The notes: generated from the letters alone by a model not told the origin. A DNA stretch of 64,000 nt from Sediminibacillus massiliensis (GCF_900156915.1 NZ_LT732533.1:25169-89168); one strand, 5' to 3'; positions 34,881-45,540 are shown, counted from the stretch's first letter. Translations and numbers: made by a program.

Positions 34881-35882
34881 TTATTCAGATTTTGTAGAGT
34901 TTCTTTCAATGATGCGGTGCGGCAGAATAATGTTCTGGTCTGTTACTTCTTCTTTATTCATGTATTTAGTCAGAAGTCGCATTGCTACCGCTCCAATATC
35001 ATACATCGGCTGCACGATTGTCGACAGTGTAGGGCGGACCATGGTTGCCAGCCTGGTATTGTCAAAACCGAATACTTCGATATCTTCAGGCACTTTAAGT
35101 CCTCTGTCTTGTGCTCCATGAATGACTCCAAGGGCCATTTCGTCAGTAGCCACAAAGATACCTGTCGGTTTGTAGTCAAGCTCCATCAATTGATCTAATG
35201 CTTCGATTCCGGAATCATACGAATAATCTCCCATAGTCACCAATTTTTCGTCGAATTCGACATTTTTCTCTTTTAAAGCACGACGATAACCATTGTACTT
35301 CTGGTTGTTGATTTCTGTCTCTTCTTGTCCAGTTACGAACGCGGGATGCTCATTACCGTGTTCCAGTAAAAGAGTAGTCGCTTCGTAAGCCGCTTGTTCA
35401 TAATCGATATTGACCGATGGAGTTGTTTGGGACTGATCAATCGTTGCTGCCAATGCTACGGGTACAGGAGCGCTTTTAAACTGTTGGACATGTTCTTCGC
35501 TGATTTTTCCACCCATGAACACAATTCCATCGACTTGCTTCTCCAACATGGTGTTAAGTAAATGAAGTTCTTTATCTTTGTTCTGATCGGAGTTGCTTAA
35601 GATAATATTGTAATTATACATCGTAGCTATATCTTCGATTCCCCTTGCAAGTTCAGCAAAGAAGATGCTTGAAATATCAGGGATAATCGCACCTACTGTT
35701 GTTGTTTTTTTACTGGCCAGCCCTCTTGCTACTGCATTCGGACGGTATCCCAGCCGTTCAATTGTATTAAGCACTTTCTTCCTTGTAGCAGGTTTCACAT
35801 TTGGATTTCCATTTACCACCCGAGAAACTGTAGCCATGGAAACATTTGCTTCTCTTGCTACGTCATATATTGTTATGTTCAT
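34881..35882 (-). CDS. ccpA: Catabolite control protein A
   Basis: 333-aa LacI/GalR-type regulator. N-terminal [35 protein letters not shown] with hinge [12 protein letters not shown], then the periplasmic-binding-protein-like core where HPr-Ser-P docks. CcpA binds cre sites and controls carbon overflow and utilisation; its ackA target site is in this window, and acuABC, a known target in B. subtilis, is next door. Same ccpA-motP-motS order as B. subtilis. GGAGGTAG precedes the ATG. Confidence 0.97.
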   Translation of the reverse strand: MNITIYDVAREANVSMATVSRVVNGNPNVKPATRKKVLNTIERLGYRPNAVARGLASKKTTTVGAIIPDISSIFFAELARGIEDIATMYNYNIILSNSDQNKDKELHLLNTMLEKQVDGIVFMGGKISEEHVQQFKSAPVPVALAATIDQSQTTPSVNIDYEQAAYEATTLLLEHGNEHPAFVTGQEETEINNQKYNGYRRALKEKNVEFDEKLVTMGDYSYDSGIEALDQLMELDYKPTGIFVATDEMALGVIHGAQDRGLKVPEDIEVFGFDNTRLATMVRPTLSTIVQPMYDIGAVAMRLLTKYMNKEEVTDQNIILPHRIIERNSTKSE

Positions 35883-36051
35883 AATTCATTTCTACCTCCT
35901 AATAACTTCTCTGACTGTTACTGCTTTCATTAATAATACGATACTCTGTTATGTTCCGCAATCTTTCCATTCTTTTATACGGGTTGTCTTCAAAAAATGT
36001 TCATTTTTTCTTGTGTATTTTCCACTTCAAAAAAAGTATGTTATGGAACAT

Positions 36052-36094
36052 AATTCAGCCCCTGCCTTATAATATCAGGCAAGGGGCTGAATTA
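36052..36094 (-). terminator. aroA terminator
   Basis: Long stem AATTCAGCCCCTGCC/GGCAAGGGGCTGAATT with one bulge, 20 nt past the aroA stop. Confidence 0.85.
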
Positions 36095-36113
36095 CCAAGT
36101 ATAATAACTTGAT

Positions 36114-37175
36114 TTATTGTTTTTTCAACTCTTCCATAAAAGTATTGAAAGTCGGAATATCCATTTGTTGAGCGGAATCAGATAATGCTACTGCTGGATC
36201 CGGATGAACTTCTGCCATCACGCCATCAGCACCAATGGCCAAGGCTGCTTTAGCAGCAGGGAGCAGTAAATCCCTTCTGCCTGTAGAATGAGTTACATCC
36301 ACCATGACAGGTAAATGGGTTTCTTGTTTTAAAATAGGGACCGATGTAATATCCAACGTGTTTCTAGTTGCTTTTTCATAAGTCCTTATTCCTCGTTCAC
36401 AAAGAATGATGTCTCCATTGCCTCTTGAAATGATGTATTCAGCCGCATTGATGAATTCGGCAATAGTAGCTGATAATCCTCTTTTTAGCAGAACCGGTTT
36501 ATTTACCTCACCCGCAGCTTTCAGCAGCTCGAAATTTTGCATGTTTCTTGCTCCGATTTGGATAACATCGATGTAATCTATCGCCTTTTCGATATCGGCC
36601 GGATTCACAATTTCACTAACTACTGCAAGGTCATATTCATCTGCAACCCTTTTTAAAATTTGAAGTCCTTCCAGGCCTAAGCCCTGAAAGTCATATGGAG
36701 AGGTTCTCGGTTTGAATGCACCGCCCCTCAGAAGTTTCAAACCTTGCTTTTTCACCGCATCGGCTACTTGGGAAACTTGTTCATAGCTCTCCACAGCACA
36801 TGGTCCCATGATGAAATGTTTCTGTCCGTCTCCGAATTGCTCACCATTGATTTCAATGATGGTGTCTTCCGGCTTTTTCTTTCTGGAAACGAGCAGGGCT
36901 TTTCGGTGATCATCTTCCTGCAATTCCAAACTAGCCTTGAAAATCTCTTTGAACAAAGCTTCCAAAGTTGAATTTTCGAACGGACCGCTGTTATGCTCTG
37001 TAATTAAATCGAGCATCGCCCGTTCACGAACGGGATCAAACCGATTTGTGCCTTGTTTATCTTTAACTTGTCCAATCTGTTGGACAAGTTCTGCCCGTTT
37101 ATTGATTAGATCAAGTATCTCCAGGTTGACTTGGTCCAATTTCTCTCTAAGCTGATCTAATTCCTCATTGCTCAT
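36114..37175 (-). CDS. aroA: Bifunctional DAHP synthase / chorismate mutase
   Basis: 353-aa fusion: AroQ-type chorismate mutase (residues 1-90; [27 protein letters not shown]) and a KDPG-type 3-deoxy-7-phosphoheptulonate synthase (about 100-353; [36 protein letters not shown]). It opens aromatic amino-acid synthesis; the mutase domain acts as the feedback sensor for chorismate/prephenate in B. subtilis AroA(G). Monocistronic, AAGGAGGAAT before the ATG. Confidence 0.97.
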   Translation of the reverse strand: MSNEELDQLREKLDQVNLEILDLINKRAELVQQIGQVKDKQGTNRFDPVRERAMLDLITEHNSGPFENSTLEALFKEIFKASLELQEDDHRKALLVSRKKKPEDTIIEINGEQFGDGQKHFIMGPCAVESYEQVSQVADAVKKQGLKLLRGGAFKPRTSPYDFQGLGLEGLQILKRVADEYDLAVVSEIVNPADIEKAIDYIDVIQIGARNMQNFELLKAAGEVNKPVLLKRGLSATIAEFINAAEYIISRGNGDIILCERGIRTYEKATRNTLDITSVPILKQETHLPVMVDVTHSTGRRDLLLPAAKAALAIGADGVMAEVHPDPAVALSDSAQQMDIPTFNTFMEELKKQ

Positions 37176-37340
37176 TCCGAATTCCTCCTTGGTATGTAAT
37201 CATCGATTAGTAAAAATAATATTAGATGAATAAATAATAATTAGGGATTATTATAGCTAAAATTTCTGTCGTTGTCATTAATAAGTTTATAATATTTTGT
37301 AAATTCAAGCTTACCACTTAAAAGGACTAGTGACAAAAAA

Positions 37341-37372
37341 GGAAAAGGACCCCTGTACAAGACCCTTTTCCT
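37341..37372 (-). terminator. ytxJ terminator
   Basis: GGAAAAGG/CCTTTTCC stem region with T-rich minus-strand tail, ten nt past the ytxJ stop. Confidence 0.65.
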
Positions 37373-37382
37373 CTATTGTACT

Positions 37383-37709
37383 TTATTCAATTTGCTGTAA
37401 AAGATTTTTCTTTGTTATATTTCCATGAGACTCATTCCAGACAACTTGATTATTCTTAAAAACAAGAACTTGTGGCGACTCGTGCTTAACATCGTATGTT
37501 TCTGCGATATGGTTCGATAATTCTCTCGCCTTCTGCACATATAAAACAAATAGTGGAACATCTGTTGCTTCCTCACTGAATAGTTCGAATTCCCGTTTGG
37601 CTTCAGCACTTATCGGACATGTCAAACTATGTTTCATCAAGATGAACGACTCATACTGGTTTTTCACTTGTTCGAATTCTTCCTTTGTTTGGATAACCAA
37701 AGCCTCCAC
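37383..37709 (-). CDS. ytxJ: Monothiol bacilliredoxin-like YtxJ
   Basis: 108-aa thioredoxin-fold protein with the single active-site cysteine motif TCPIS (KHSLTCPISAEAK), where classical thioredoxins have CxxC. YtxJ is thought to act in the bacillithiol redox system. The GTG at 37709 is chosen because AGGAG is nine bases upstream and the length then equals B. subtilis YtxJ; upstream starts lie too close to or before that site. It is third after ytxG and ytxH, but a strong terminator sits before it. Confidence 0.85.
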   Translation of the reverse strand: MEALVIQTKEEFEQVKNQYESFILMKHSLTCPISAEAKREFELFSEEATDVPLFVLYVQKARELSNHIAETYDVKHESPQVLVFKNNQVVWNESHGNITKKNLLQQIE

Positions 37710-37745
37710 AAACATCAACTCCTGTAAAAAAGATTTCTGCAATGA

Positions 37746-37776
37746 AAAAGGCTGCTTACTTGTAAGCAGCCTTTCG
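37746..37776 (-). terminator. ytxH terminator
   Basis: AAAGGCTGCTTAC/GTAAGCAGCCTTT stem in the 72-nt ytxH-ytxJ gap, separating ytxJ from the operon. Confidence 0.85.
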
Positions 37777-37781
37777 GCAAG

Positions 37782-38186
37782 TTAATAAGTAGTTGTCTTA
37801 GAATCTTGTTCTCTTTCTAATTCTTCCGCTGCTTCTTCAATTGCTTTTGCTACTTCTTCAGCAGCTTGTTCCGCTTCTTTTTCGGAACTTTTACGATTTT
37901 TAAATGAGTTAGTAGTCTCTTTCACTTTATCCGTCCAGCCTTGGGACTTTTCAGAAGCTAAATCACGCCATTCTGTTCCTTTTTCATAGGCAACGTCTCT
38001 CCATTCGCCAGCGCGGTTTCTGACAAGATTGGCACTGTCGTTCAGGTTGTCCCTTAACTCTTTACCCGTTTTGGGAGCGAAAAGTAATGCGACAGAAGCG
38101 CCGACAATCCCGCCTATAAGCGATCCAATCAAGAAATCCTTACTATTGATATTTTGATTCTCTGTTTGACCTTGCTCATTTCCCAT
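37782..38186 (-). CDS. ytxH: General stress protein YtxH
   Basis: 134-aa YtxH-family protein: one membrane helix (FLIGSLIGGIVGASVALLFAP, about 18-38), the APKTGKELRDNL signature, then a charged helical tail. Function unknown; in B. subtilis it is induced by general stress with ytxG and ytxJ. It starts 20 nt after ytxG and is co-transcribed with it. GGAGG before the ATG. Confidence 0.9.
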   Translation of the reverse strand: MGNEQGQTENQNINSKDFLIGSLIGGIVGASVALLFAPKTGKELRDNLNDSANLVRNRAGEWRDVAYEKGTEWRDLASEKSQGWTDKVKETTNSFKNRKSSEKEAEQAAEEVAKAIEEAAEELEREQDSKTTTY

Positions 38187-38206
38187 TTGAATTCCTCCTG
38201 TTTTAA

Positions 38207-38629
38207 TTAGACATTTTTGGGGTCTTCACTTTTCTTCTTCTTCCAAAGATTCAGTGCTACGGTACCCCAATTCATCGCTTGTGCAGTCGTTTCTTTATTG
38301 CGTTCTGCAACAGATGTCACTTTATTAGAAACGGAACGGATCGAGCTGTTGAATTCTTTGACAGACTCTCCGATTCCTTTGATACCATCAACTAAAGTAT
38401 TAAGTTTCTGGGATTTGTCGTTAATATCCTCTGCCAATTTGTTAGTTTTATTAAGCAAGGCAGTACTCTCCGATGTAATACCTTCCATTTGTTTTTCCAA
38501 TCCTTCTAATGTATCTGCAACATCATTAAGGGTTCGCTGTGCGGCTTTAAGAACCATTGCCAAATAGATGACAAGGACTGCAAAAGCTATTGCTGCGATG
38601 ATTGCTGCGATGTAAAGTAAGTTTTCCAT
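38207..38629 (-). CDS. ytxG: General stress protein YtxG (DUF948)
   Basis: 140-aa DUF948 protein: N-terminal membrane helix (about 5-28, IAAIIAAIAFAVLVIYLAMVL) and a helical coiled-coil cytoplasmic part (TLEGLEKQMEGITSESTALLNKTNKLAEDI). First gene of the ytxGH unit. A predicted sigma-B promoter lies about 105 nt upstream, as expected for this operon. GGAGTTGATC precedes the ATG. Confidence 0.88.
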   Translation of the reverse strand: MENLLYIAAIIAAIAFAVLVIYLAMVLKAAQRTLNDVADTLEGLEKQMEGITSESTALLNKTNKLAEDINDKSQKLNTLVDGIKGIGESVKEFNSSIRSVSNKVTSVAERNKETTAQAMNWGTVALNLWKKKKSEDPKNV

Positions 38630-38735
38630 TTCTGATCAACTCCTTCTTCTACTGATTTTTTGTAATAATTGTTACAAAAGGAAAACTTGGATTTAACCCT
38701 GATATAGGGAAAATAAATAGTTCTTCTGGTTAAAT

Positions 38736-38761
38736 ATACCCTTAACTTTCTAAAGTAAACC
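38736..38761 (-). promoter_or_regulatory. Sigma-B-type promoter of ytxGH
   Basis: Minus-strand GGTTTAC (38761-38755), 13-nt spacer, GGGTAT (38741-38736), close to the sigma-B pattern GTTTAA-N12-15-GGGTAT. B. subtilis ytxGHJ is a known sigma-B operon. Confidence 0.65.
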
Positions 38762-38805
38762 CTATTTCAATGAGTTCAGATTGGGATAGATAGAACGGAA
38801 ACAAA

Positions 38806-38834
38806 AAAGGGGAGAGATTCTCCTCTCCCCTTAT
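38806..38834 (-). terminator. murC terminator
   Basis: AGGGGAGA/CTCTCCCCT-type stem followed by a T run on the minus strand, about 60 nt past the murC stop. Confidence 0.8.
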
Positions 38835-38892
38835 TTCTACATATTATCCGAAATCCCTTTTAAAATTAAAAAAGTTTTTTCAGAATGAAACA

Positions 38893-40191
38893 TCAATTGT
38901 GTTGCAGATTTTCATATGCTTGCTGGAATTTTTGAATGTCGCCGGCTCCCATAAAAACTAAAACACTATCTTTATATTGTTGCAGAATGCCGGTTTCGTC
39001 CAGTTCAAGCAGGCTGCTGCCTTCAATCAATGTCAGCAGATCATTTATTGTCAAATTCCCTTCATTTTCTCTGGCAGAACCGAAAATGTCACACAAATAA
39101 ACTTTATCCGCTTTAGTCAAACTATCCGCAAATTCCTGAAGAAACATCTTGGTCCGCGAATAGGTATGAGGCTGGAATATGGCAACGACTGATTTATTTG
39201 GATACTTTTTCCTTGCTGATTCAATTGTCGCTTCAATCTCTTTAGGATGATGTGCATAGTCGTCAATCAAGACCTGGCTGCCCGATATTTTTTCCGTGAA
39301 ACGGCGCTTCACACCTCCGAAGGTGCTGATTTTCTTAATATCTTCGGACTTCATTTCTTCATAGTGACAGATGGCGATAACTGATAATGCGTTCAGTACA
39401 TGATGGTCACCATAATTCGGTATGGTGAAAGTATCATAATAGGTATTTCTTACAAAGACATCAAAGCTAGTTCCTTCCACGCTCTCTGAAACGTTCTGCG
39501 CCTGGAAATCGTTCGTGTTGGAGAATCCGTAATACAACACAGGGACTTTGGCCGTGATTTGTTGAAGATGTTCATCATCTCCACAGGCAATGATTCCCTT
39601 TTTGACATTTCCAGCCATCTCCTGAAAAGAATCAAAAACATCGTCGATATCCTTGAAATAATCCGGGTGGTCAAAATCTATATTGGTCATTATTGCATAA
39701 TCCGGTTCATATGCTAAGAAGTGCCGTCTATATTCACATGCCTCAAACACGAAATATTTACTATCTGTATGTCCCATCCCTGTTCCATCTCCTATTAGAT
39801 AGGAAATCGGATAAGTCTGTTTCAGTACGTGCGCAAGCAGACCTGTTGTGGATGTTTTGCCATGTGCTCCTGTCACTGCTATGCTCGTGTACTGTTTCAG
39901 CCACTCACCTAAAAATTCATGATATCTATAAAAAGTCAATCCTAATTGTTTAGCTTGTTGTATTTCTTCATGATCTTCACTGAAAGCATTTCCCGCAATT
40001 ACGGTCAATCCTTCTTTGATATTTTCTTTTGAAAAAGGGTAAATGGGGATATTTTTCTCCTCAAGCACTTCCTGTGTGAAAAACCTTTTTTCTACATCCG
40101 AACCTTGAACATTTTCTCCTGAATCACTAAGGATTTGTGCCAAAGCACTCATCCCAGTTCCCTTAATACCAATAAAATGGTAAGTTGTCAT
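38893..40191 (-). CDS. murC: UDP-N-acetylmuramate--L-alanine ligase
   Basis: 432-aa Mur ligase adding L-alanine to UDP-MurNAc in cytoplasmic peptidoglycan precursor synthesis. N-terminal nucleotide fold [18 protein letters not shown] loop [13 protein letters not shown] (107-119), and the later [10 protein letters not shown] and HTYSRTKMF motifs. The ATG at 40191 is nine bases after GGAGG; the longer upstream version is rejected. It follows the pncB-like gene by 137 nt. Confidence 0.97.
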   Translation of the reverse strand: MTTYHFIGIKGTGMSALAQILSDSGENVQGSDVEKRFFTQEVLEEKNIPIYPFSKENIKEGLTVIAGNAFSEDHEEIQQAKQLGLTFYRYHEFLGEWLKQYTSIAVTGAHGKTSTTGLLAHVLKQTYPISYLIGDGTGMGHTDSKYFVFEACEYRRHFLAYEPDYAIMTNIDFDHPDYFKDIDDVFDSFQEMAGNVKKGIIACGDDEHLQQITAKVPVLYYGFSNTNDFQAQNVSESVEGTSFDVFVRNTYYDTFTIPNYGDHHVLNALSVIAICHYEEMKSEDIKKISTFGGVKRRFTEKISGSQVLIDDYAHHPKEIEATIESARKKYPNKSVVAIFQPHTYSRTKMFLQEFADSLTKADKVYLCDIFGSARENEGNLTINDLLTLIEGSSLLELDETGILQQYKDSVLVFMGAGDIQKFQQAYENLQHN

Positions 40192-40327
40192 AAACAAGAA
40201 CCTCCAAAAAAATGAGTTATCTCTATATGTAGGCATTAATTCACATAGCTACGATTGTCCATAAGCATAATGCCCGATTGCTATCTTACGAGTAAAGGGA
40301 TTTTTCCCTATTTTACAAAACTAAAAC

Positions 40328-41434
40328 CTATTGAAAGTATTCTACTTTTTCCAAACGTGGATTTGGCCGGTATCGTCTGCCTTCTTTCGCCTCATCTTTT
40401 CCATTTAAAAGGACATTATCTCCGGTAAATCCTATATTGATTTTCAATAGGCTTCCTCCTACACCGTACATGTCCACTGGAACTTTTCCTTCTTCGAATT
40501 CTCGTATCCGCTGTTCTGTAAATCCACCGCTGACCATGATTTTCACGTGTTTAAATCCTTCTTCATCCAAAGCCCTTCTGAGCGCAAATACCAATTCAGC
40601 ATTTACACCTCTTGGGTCGAATGTACCCATCAGCTGCTGGTTTCTCAAGAAATATTTGTCCACCAGAGTTCTCGAAGTGTCAAGCCGGACTCCTTTTAAA
40701 TTCTCGCCGAATTCCCTGGCTACTTTTAAAGAATCCGTAATGACATCATTGTTGTAATCTACCAAGGCCATCAGTTCATCTTCCGGATAGAGAGAATGAT
40801 ATGCCTGGGTGGCTTTCACCAAATCGCCTTCAAACATTTGTATCAATGCATGGGGCATCGTACCCATTCCTTTTTTACCCCACCATTCATTCATCGCATG
40901 TGTAGCTTGTGCTGTCGAACCACCGATAAAAGCAGCATACCCATCACCAGCCTGCTGTGTAAAGTGATCATCACGATCACCCATGAAAATGACTGGCTTT
41001 TGCTTCCCGGATGTTCTAGCAGCTTTTACCACATTATATACATTTGTAGCCACCGATGTTCTTCTGGCAAGTATTCCGTCTATTATCCCTTCCAGATATC
41101 CAAAATACTGATACGGTCCCTTGACCGTTAACACCGACTCAAACGGGCTGATCTTATCGCCGTCTTTTAAGGAATGGATTTCCAGCTCCTCAGGATGGCG
41201 GGCAAAAGTATGAAGCAATGCAATGGCTTCATCTGTGCCGCACAGAACTGCATGATCTTTTTGAAAGAATTGCATGGTCACTTCATTTTCTGGAACGACT
41301 TTTTCGGCAATTTCCCTGGTTTTCAAGAAGTAGACAGCCGAAAACCATCCTTCTTTTACCCTCTCGTCAAATTTGAATGTTTTATTAGTTAACCGGTTAA
41401 TTTCTCCGTTCAGTTTTTGTGTAATTTCTTTCAT
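40328..41434 (-). CDS. Nicotinate phosphoribosyltransferase-like protein
   Basis: 368-aa protein of the nicotinate/nicotinamide phosphoribosyltransferase family, shorter than the YueK/PncB class. It would make nicotinate mononucleotide from nicotinate and PRPP. Visible: RRTSVATNVYNVVKAA, GGSTAQATHAMN, ALVDYNNDVI, GVRLDTSRTL (catalytic Asp) and VSGGFTEQRIREF. The ATG at 41434 follows AGGAG by nine bases. It sits between murC and sftA, where B. subtilis has no such gene as far as I recall. Other family members act on different bases, so specificity is not certain. Confidence 0.82.
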   Translation of the reverse strand: MKEITQKLNGEINRLTNKTFKFDERVKEGWFSAVYFLKTREIAEKVVPENEVTMQFFQKDHAVLCGTDEAIALLHTFARHPEELEIHSLKDGDKISPFESVLTVKGPYQYFGYLEGIIDGILARRTSVATNVYNVVKAARTSGKQKPVIFMGDRDDHFTQQAGDGYAAFIGGSTAQATHAMNEWWGKKGMGTMPHALIQMFEGDLVKATQAYHSLYPEDELMALVDYNNDVITDSLKVAREFGENLKGVRLDTSRTLVDKYFLRNQQLMGTFDPRGVNAELVFALRRALDEEGFKHVKIMVSGGFTEQRIREFEEGKVPVDMYGVGGSLLKINIGFTGDNVLLNGKDEAKEGRRYRPNPRLEKVEYFQ

Positions 41435-41570
41435 AATTAATTGCTCCTTAAGCATCTGGTAATGTTAATCCAAAAAATTATTCATTTTCTATCATATAAG
41501 AACATGGTCTTTACGACAAGTTATTTCCCATTTGATGCAGGTATGTAAACCACTGCCAGGAGACTGCATA

Positions 41571-41603
41571 ATAAAATCCCTGCTATTTCAGCAAGGATTT
41601 TAT
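41571..41603 (-). terminator. sftA terminator
   Basis: AAAATCCCTGCT/AGCAAGGATTTTA stem with T-rich flank, about 27 nt past the sftA stop. Confidence 0.8.
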
Positions 41604-41628
41604 CCAACATTTCCTGCACCAACTAACA

Positions 41629-43947
41629 TTACTTTGTGTTATTTTCATAAAGATATTCCTGGGACTGGGAACCGGAAATCAATACGTCTCTTGGTTTACT
41701 GCCCTTTTGCTCGGAGATAATTCCTTTTGCTTCCATGAAGTCTATCAGCCTTGCCGCTCTGTTGTAACCGATTTTGAATCTTCTTTGCAATAAAGAGGCA
41801 CTTGCACCGTTTTGGTTGATGACAAATTCCACTGCTTCTTGGTATAGTTCATCTTCCTCTTCTTCTATATGTGTTTCTTCCAGAAGCTGCTCTTGCTCAA
41901 ACAGATATTGCGGCGGTGCAATCCGCTTCACGTAATTTGTTACTCTTTCGATTTCCTCGTCAGACACAAAGGCTCCTTGTATCCGTTTTGATTGCCCTGC
42001 GCCGTTCTCGACAAACAGCATGTCACCTTTTCCAAGCAGTTTCTCTGCACCATTGGTATCTATAATGGTTCTGGAATCTACTTGTGAAGATACACTAAAC
42101 GCAATCCGCGTCGGAATATTTGCTTTGATAAGCCCTGTAATAACATCTACAGACGGACGCTGTGTCGCTAGCAATAAATGAATACCACAAGCTCGAGCCT
42201 TTTGTGCAATCCGGCAAATGGAGTCTTCCACGTCCTGCGGGGAAACCATCATCAAGTCTGCGAGTTCATCGATCACAATTACCAAATAAGGAAGATGGTC
42301 ATCTGTCCGATTTTGTTGCTTCATTTTCTGGTTATATCTTTCAACATCACGGACGCCTTCCTTCACGAATTTTTCGTATCTTTCTTCCATTTCCCCTACC
42401 GCCCACTTCAAAGCTGAGGTTGCTGCTTTTACATCGGTAATAACAGGTGAAACCAAGTGAGGCAGCCCGTTATATGGAGCGAGTTCCACCATCTTCGGAT
42501 CGATTAGCAGGAATCTAACTTCTTCATGGCTAGCCTTATATAACAAGCTGACCAAGATCGTATTTATACACACACTTTTACCAGAGCCAGTGGCCCCGGC
42601 AATCAATCCGTGTGGCATCTTTTGGAGATTGGTTACAACTGGGTTGCCTGCAATATCCAACCCGAGTGCCACGTTCAAAGGAGAATCCACTTGTTTGAAT
42701 TCATTGGCGGAAAATATCTGTTGAAGACCTACAGCCTGCGACTCGGGATTCGGAACTTCAATACCAATCGCATTTTTGCCGGGAATAGGAGCCTCCATGC
42801 GTATGTCTCTTGCGGCCATATTCATCTTGATATCATCGCTCAAATTTTTGATTTTACTTACTTTCACACCAAGTTCCGGTTGCACTTCAAATCGGGTTAC
42901 TGTCGGTCCGCGCATCGCATCTACCACTTTGGCATTAACATTGAAGTGGGTAAGCGTCGTCTCAAGCAGCTGCATTTGCCTTTGCACCCATTCATTATCC
43001 TCGTTTGACTTAATAATCGGGTCATCCAGCAAATGAAGCGGCGGGCGTTTCGGTTTTCTTTCTACTACTTGCCCGCTCTTTTTCAACTGGTTCCGTTTAT
43101 CACGCGGGGTCATAATAACATTGAACGGCGCTCTCCTCCTGGATCTTTCCCTTCTCTCTTCTCCTTGCTGCTTTTCAACTGGTTCAGCTGGTGAATTTCC
43201 CGGTTGCTGTTCCGTTTTTATTTCGTCCACTCTACCCTGATCTGGATCGTTTCCTTGTTTATTGTCTTCTCTTTTTCTCTCTTTCTCTTTTTTTGCTCTT
43301 TCAAAGTCTGCCAATTGACTTGTTTCCAGTTCCTGGGGTCCATCCTGGATTTGGTCAGGCTCTGAATGCTCTGTTACTTCTTCTTCATAAGTTACCGCCC
43401 TGTCGCTTTCTTCTTTATATTCCTCAACTGGTTCAGGCTCCGGCATGTATATGTGTTCATTTTGAGAAGGTTGGTTCAATTGCTCGACTCTTTCCATTTC
43501 CTCCTGTGCTTCAGATTCAGGTTTCTCCTCTTTCCTTAGATACGCAGGTATCTCTTCCTCATGCTTCTTCCGTTCCCTGAAACCATAAATAGGTGAAGGA
43601 ACTTCAGTTGGCATAAATCGTTTAGGTTCCTGAGCTTGTTCAGACTCCTTGTAAAAGTTTGGTTCCCGGCTGGGCTGTTCCCGTTTTGGTACTTCTTTTG
43701 CCTGATAATCCGTTTGTTGTTGTTGTTTCTGCCTGGGTTCTCTACTGGAAGTCGGTTTGTCAGGGATCATAGGAAACTTGAAAGGTCTCTCTTTTGGATA
43801 CTGATAGGAAATACGAGTTTCGACTCGGTTGTTCCCACGCTCTCTTAGTTCCTGTGTCCTTGAAGGCTGGTCGTTTATCTCTGATTCTGGTTCCTCATCT
43901 GCCAGAAGTTGCTTTATTCTTTTCTTCAACTGCTCCCACATTTTCAT
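41629..43947 (-). CDS. sftA: DNA translocase SftA (YtpT)
   Basis: 772-aa FtsK/SpoIIIE-family DNA pump, soluble (no membrane helices), that helps clear chromosomal DNA from the division septum. Residues 1 to about 280 are a charged, Gln/Glu/Pro-rich linker. The motor has Walker A GATGSGKSVCINT near 450, Walker B LVIVIDELADLMM and ATQRPSVDVITGLIKANIP. The C-terminal winged-helix gamma domain (RFKIGYNRAARLIDFMEAKGI) reads orienting sequences. Shorter than B. subtilis SftA (about 950 aa), the difference lying in the linker. Weak GAAAGAG ribosome site. Confidence 0.93.
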   Translation of the reverse strand: MKMWEQLKKRIKQLLADEEPESEINDQPSRTQELRERGNNRVETRISYQYPKERPFKFPMIPDKPTSSREPRQKQQQQTDYQAKEVPKREQPSREPNFYKESEQAQEPKRFMPTEVPSPIYGFRERKKHEEEIPAYLRKEEKPESEAQEEMERVEQLNQPSQNEHIYMPEPEPVEEYKEESDRAVTYEEEVTEHSEPDQIQDGPQELETSQLADFERAKKEKERKREDNKQGNDPDQGRVDEIKTEQQPGNSPAEPVEKQQGEERRERSRRRAPFNVIMTPRDKRNQLKKSGQVVERKPKRPPLHLLDDPIIKSNEDNEWVQRQMQLLETTLTHFNVNAKVVDAMRGPTVTRFEVQPELGVKVSKIKNLSDDIKMNMAARDIRMEAPIPGKNAIGIEVPNPESQAVGLQQIFSANEFKQVDSPLNVALGLDIAGNPVVTNLQKMPHGLIAGATGSGKSVCINTILVSLLYKASHEEVRFLLIDPKMVELAPYNGLPHLVSPVITDVKAATSALKWAVGEMEERYEKFVKEGVRDVERYNQKMKQQNRTDDHLPYLVIVIDELADLMMVSPQDVEDSICRIAQKARACGIHLLLATQRPSVDVITGLIKANIPTRIAFSVSSQVDSRTIIDTNGAEKLLGKGDMLFVENGAGQSKRIQGAFVSDEEIERVTNYVKRIAPPQYLFEQEQLLEETHIEEEEDELYQEAVEFVINQNGASASLLQRRFKIGYNRAARLIDFMEAKGIISEQKGSKPRDVLISGSQSQEYLYENNTK

Positions 43948-44050
43948 TCACTCTTTCTTTACTACAAAGTTATGAATCTATTTTATCAGTTTTTTCCTCT
44001 TTAATGGATAATTAATAAGAATCATCTTGTATATTTACAGCATTTTTCTA

Positions 44051-44087
44051 AAAAAGCCTTTGTCTTCAATTCAGACAAAGGCTTTTC
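44051..44087 (-). terminator. ytpR terminator
   Basis: AAAAGCCTTTGTCT/AGACAAAGGCTTTT stem, 17 nt past the ytpR stop. Confidence 0.85.
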
Positions 44088-44103
44088 CCGGTTCCCTATA
44101 TAG

Positions 44104-44709
44104 TTAGAAGTTAAACTCCTGACCGACTTCATAGCTGTCTTCCAATACATAAATCCCTTTTTCTTTTGGTGCATTGGGAAGACCCAGTTCTTTCTGTGAA
44201 CAAATCATGCCATATGAATCGATTCCGCGTAGTTGGGTTGGTTTTATTTCCATACCGCTGGGCATTACGGCCCCGACTTTTGCAACGACAACTTTCTGGT
44301 CTTTGTCTATATTAGGCGCCCCACAAACAATTTGAAGGGTTTCTCCTCCCACGTCCACTTTACAAACACTAAGCTTGTCTGCATTTTCATGCTGCTCTTT
44401 ATCTGTCACATAACCAACTACAAACTTAGGAGACAAATCGACATCAAAGGAATCGTTCAAACCATTTTCGTTAAAGACCGTTCTGATTTTATCCGCCAAA
44501 TCATCCGTCAACCGGATTTTACCAGTTTCAGCGACTGGAAGATGGTTGGTTGCATTAAAAATGTTATAACCTAATACTTCATTTGTATTTTCATCGATTA
44601 TTTTAGCTACATCATTATACTTTTCAAAAGTCGTGCTGTTTCTATCCCCTTGTTTTAATGGAATAATCAAAACATCCCCAAGGCCTTTCGGATTGTAAAA
44701 AATATCCAA
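44104..44709 (-). CDS. ytpR: tRNA-binding domain protein YtpR
   Basis: 201-aa protein with a C-terminal EMAP/Arc1p-type tRNA-binding fold (about 95-198; [44 protein letters not shown]), the domain found at the start of PheT. The N-terminal 90 residues are specific to YtpR. Function is unknown; it probably binds RNA. It begins 24 nt after ytpQ, as in B. subtilis. Confidence 0.92.
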   Translation of the reverse strand: MDIFYNPKGLGDVLIIPLKQGDRNSTTFEKYNDVAKIIDENTNEVLGYNIFNATNHLPVAETGKIRLTDDLADKIRTVFNENGLNDSFDVDLSPKFVVGYVTDKEQHENADKLSVCKVDVGGETLQIVCGAPNIDKDQKVVVAKVGAVMPSGMEIKPTQLRGIDSYGMICSQKELGLPNAPKEKGIYVLEDSYEVGQEFNF

Positions 44710-44733
44710 ACCTTATTCATCCTTTCTCGACTG

Positions 44734-45540
44734 TTATTCTTTTTCTGGTCTGTTTTTTGCGAGTATGAAAATCGGCTCCAAGTGCTTGTCTTCATATAGA
44801 AATGGCAGAGAAGTAATCGGAACAGTACCCTCCGCGAAAAATTTCATCGTCATTTGGGCTAATATGTCATATCCCATTTTATTTTGAATGTCGGCAAAAA
44901 TCAATACGTCCTGATGTGGTACGGCCACTGCAAGTTCACCAAGACTGTTTGCTTTCATTTCTTCCAGCAGCGACTCGTTCAGTATGCGGCTGGCATCATA
45001 ACCATCCTTACTGGCCATAAAGTAAAAATCGTTGTCGGCGACCTTGTCATGTTTTAAATCAGCTGGAAGGGAACGGACATTGAAACTGGCCACTTCCCGG
45101 ATCCGGTCAACCGTCCACCCCTCCTGTTCCAGCATTTCTTCGTCGATCAACTGATACGATTTCCCAAGGTCGACGGCATAGTAAATTCTCGTTTCAGCCG
45201 TATGTTCTGTTTGGACAAGTTTTTTCCCCGCATTATTTTTCTTTGGGAAAGAAGTGGAACGAATAACAGGGTAAATATGCTGTTCTTTTCCATTCAAATC
45301 ATTGGCCTGATTCATGATGCGCAAAGCTTCTGTAACATGGTCTTCCAATTCATCAATTGCCGACTCGCCACGCTGTTCGTACTTTGCAATCACATTGGGA
45401 AGTGTAATGGAAATACCTTTATGGGTGTCTTTCCACTCGACACGGAATGTATCGTTATCCCGGTTGAAAGAAACGTTCCAATCAGGATTGTTTAATCTTT
45501 CTTCTAATTTCTTTTTCATCTTGATACTTGTCATTCTCAT
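44734..45540 (-). CDS. ytpQ: DUF1444 protein YtpQ
   Basis: 268-aa soluble protein of the DUF1444/YtpQ family ([33 protein letters not shown]). Function unknown. The ATG at 45540 follows AAAGGAGG; the longer upstream reading frame has no ribosome site. First of ytpQ-ytpR. The thioredoxin-like ytpP that precedes this pair in B. subtilis is absent; a PfoR-like gene and its terminator stand there instead. Confidence 0.9.
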   Translation of the reverse strand: MRMTSIKMKKKLEERLNNPDWNVSFNRDNDTFRVEWKDTHKGISITLPNVIAKYEQRGESAIDELEDHVTEALRIMNQANDLNGKEQHIYPVIRSTSFPKKNNAGKKLVQTEHTAETRIYYAVDLGKSYQLIDEEMLEQEGWTVDRIREVASFNVRSLPADLKHDKVADNDFYFMASKDGYDASRILNESLLEEMKANSLGELAVAVPHQDVLIFADIQNKMGYDILAQMTMKFFAEGTVPITSLPFLYEDKHLEPIFILAKNRPEKE

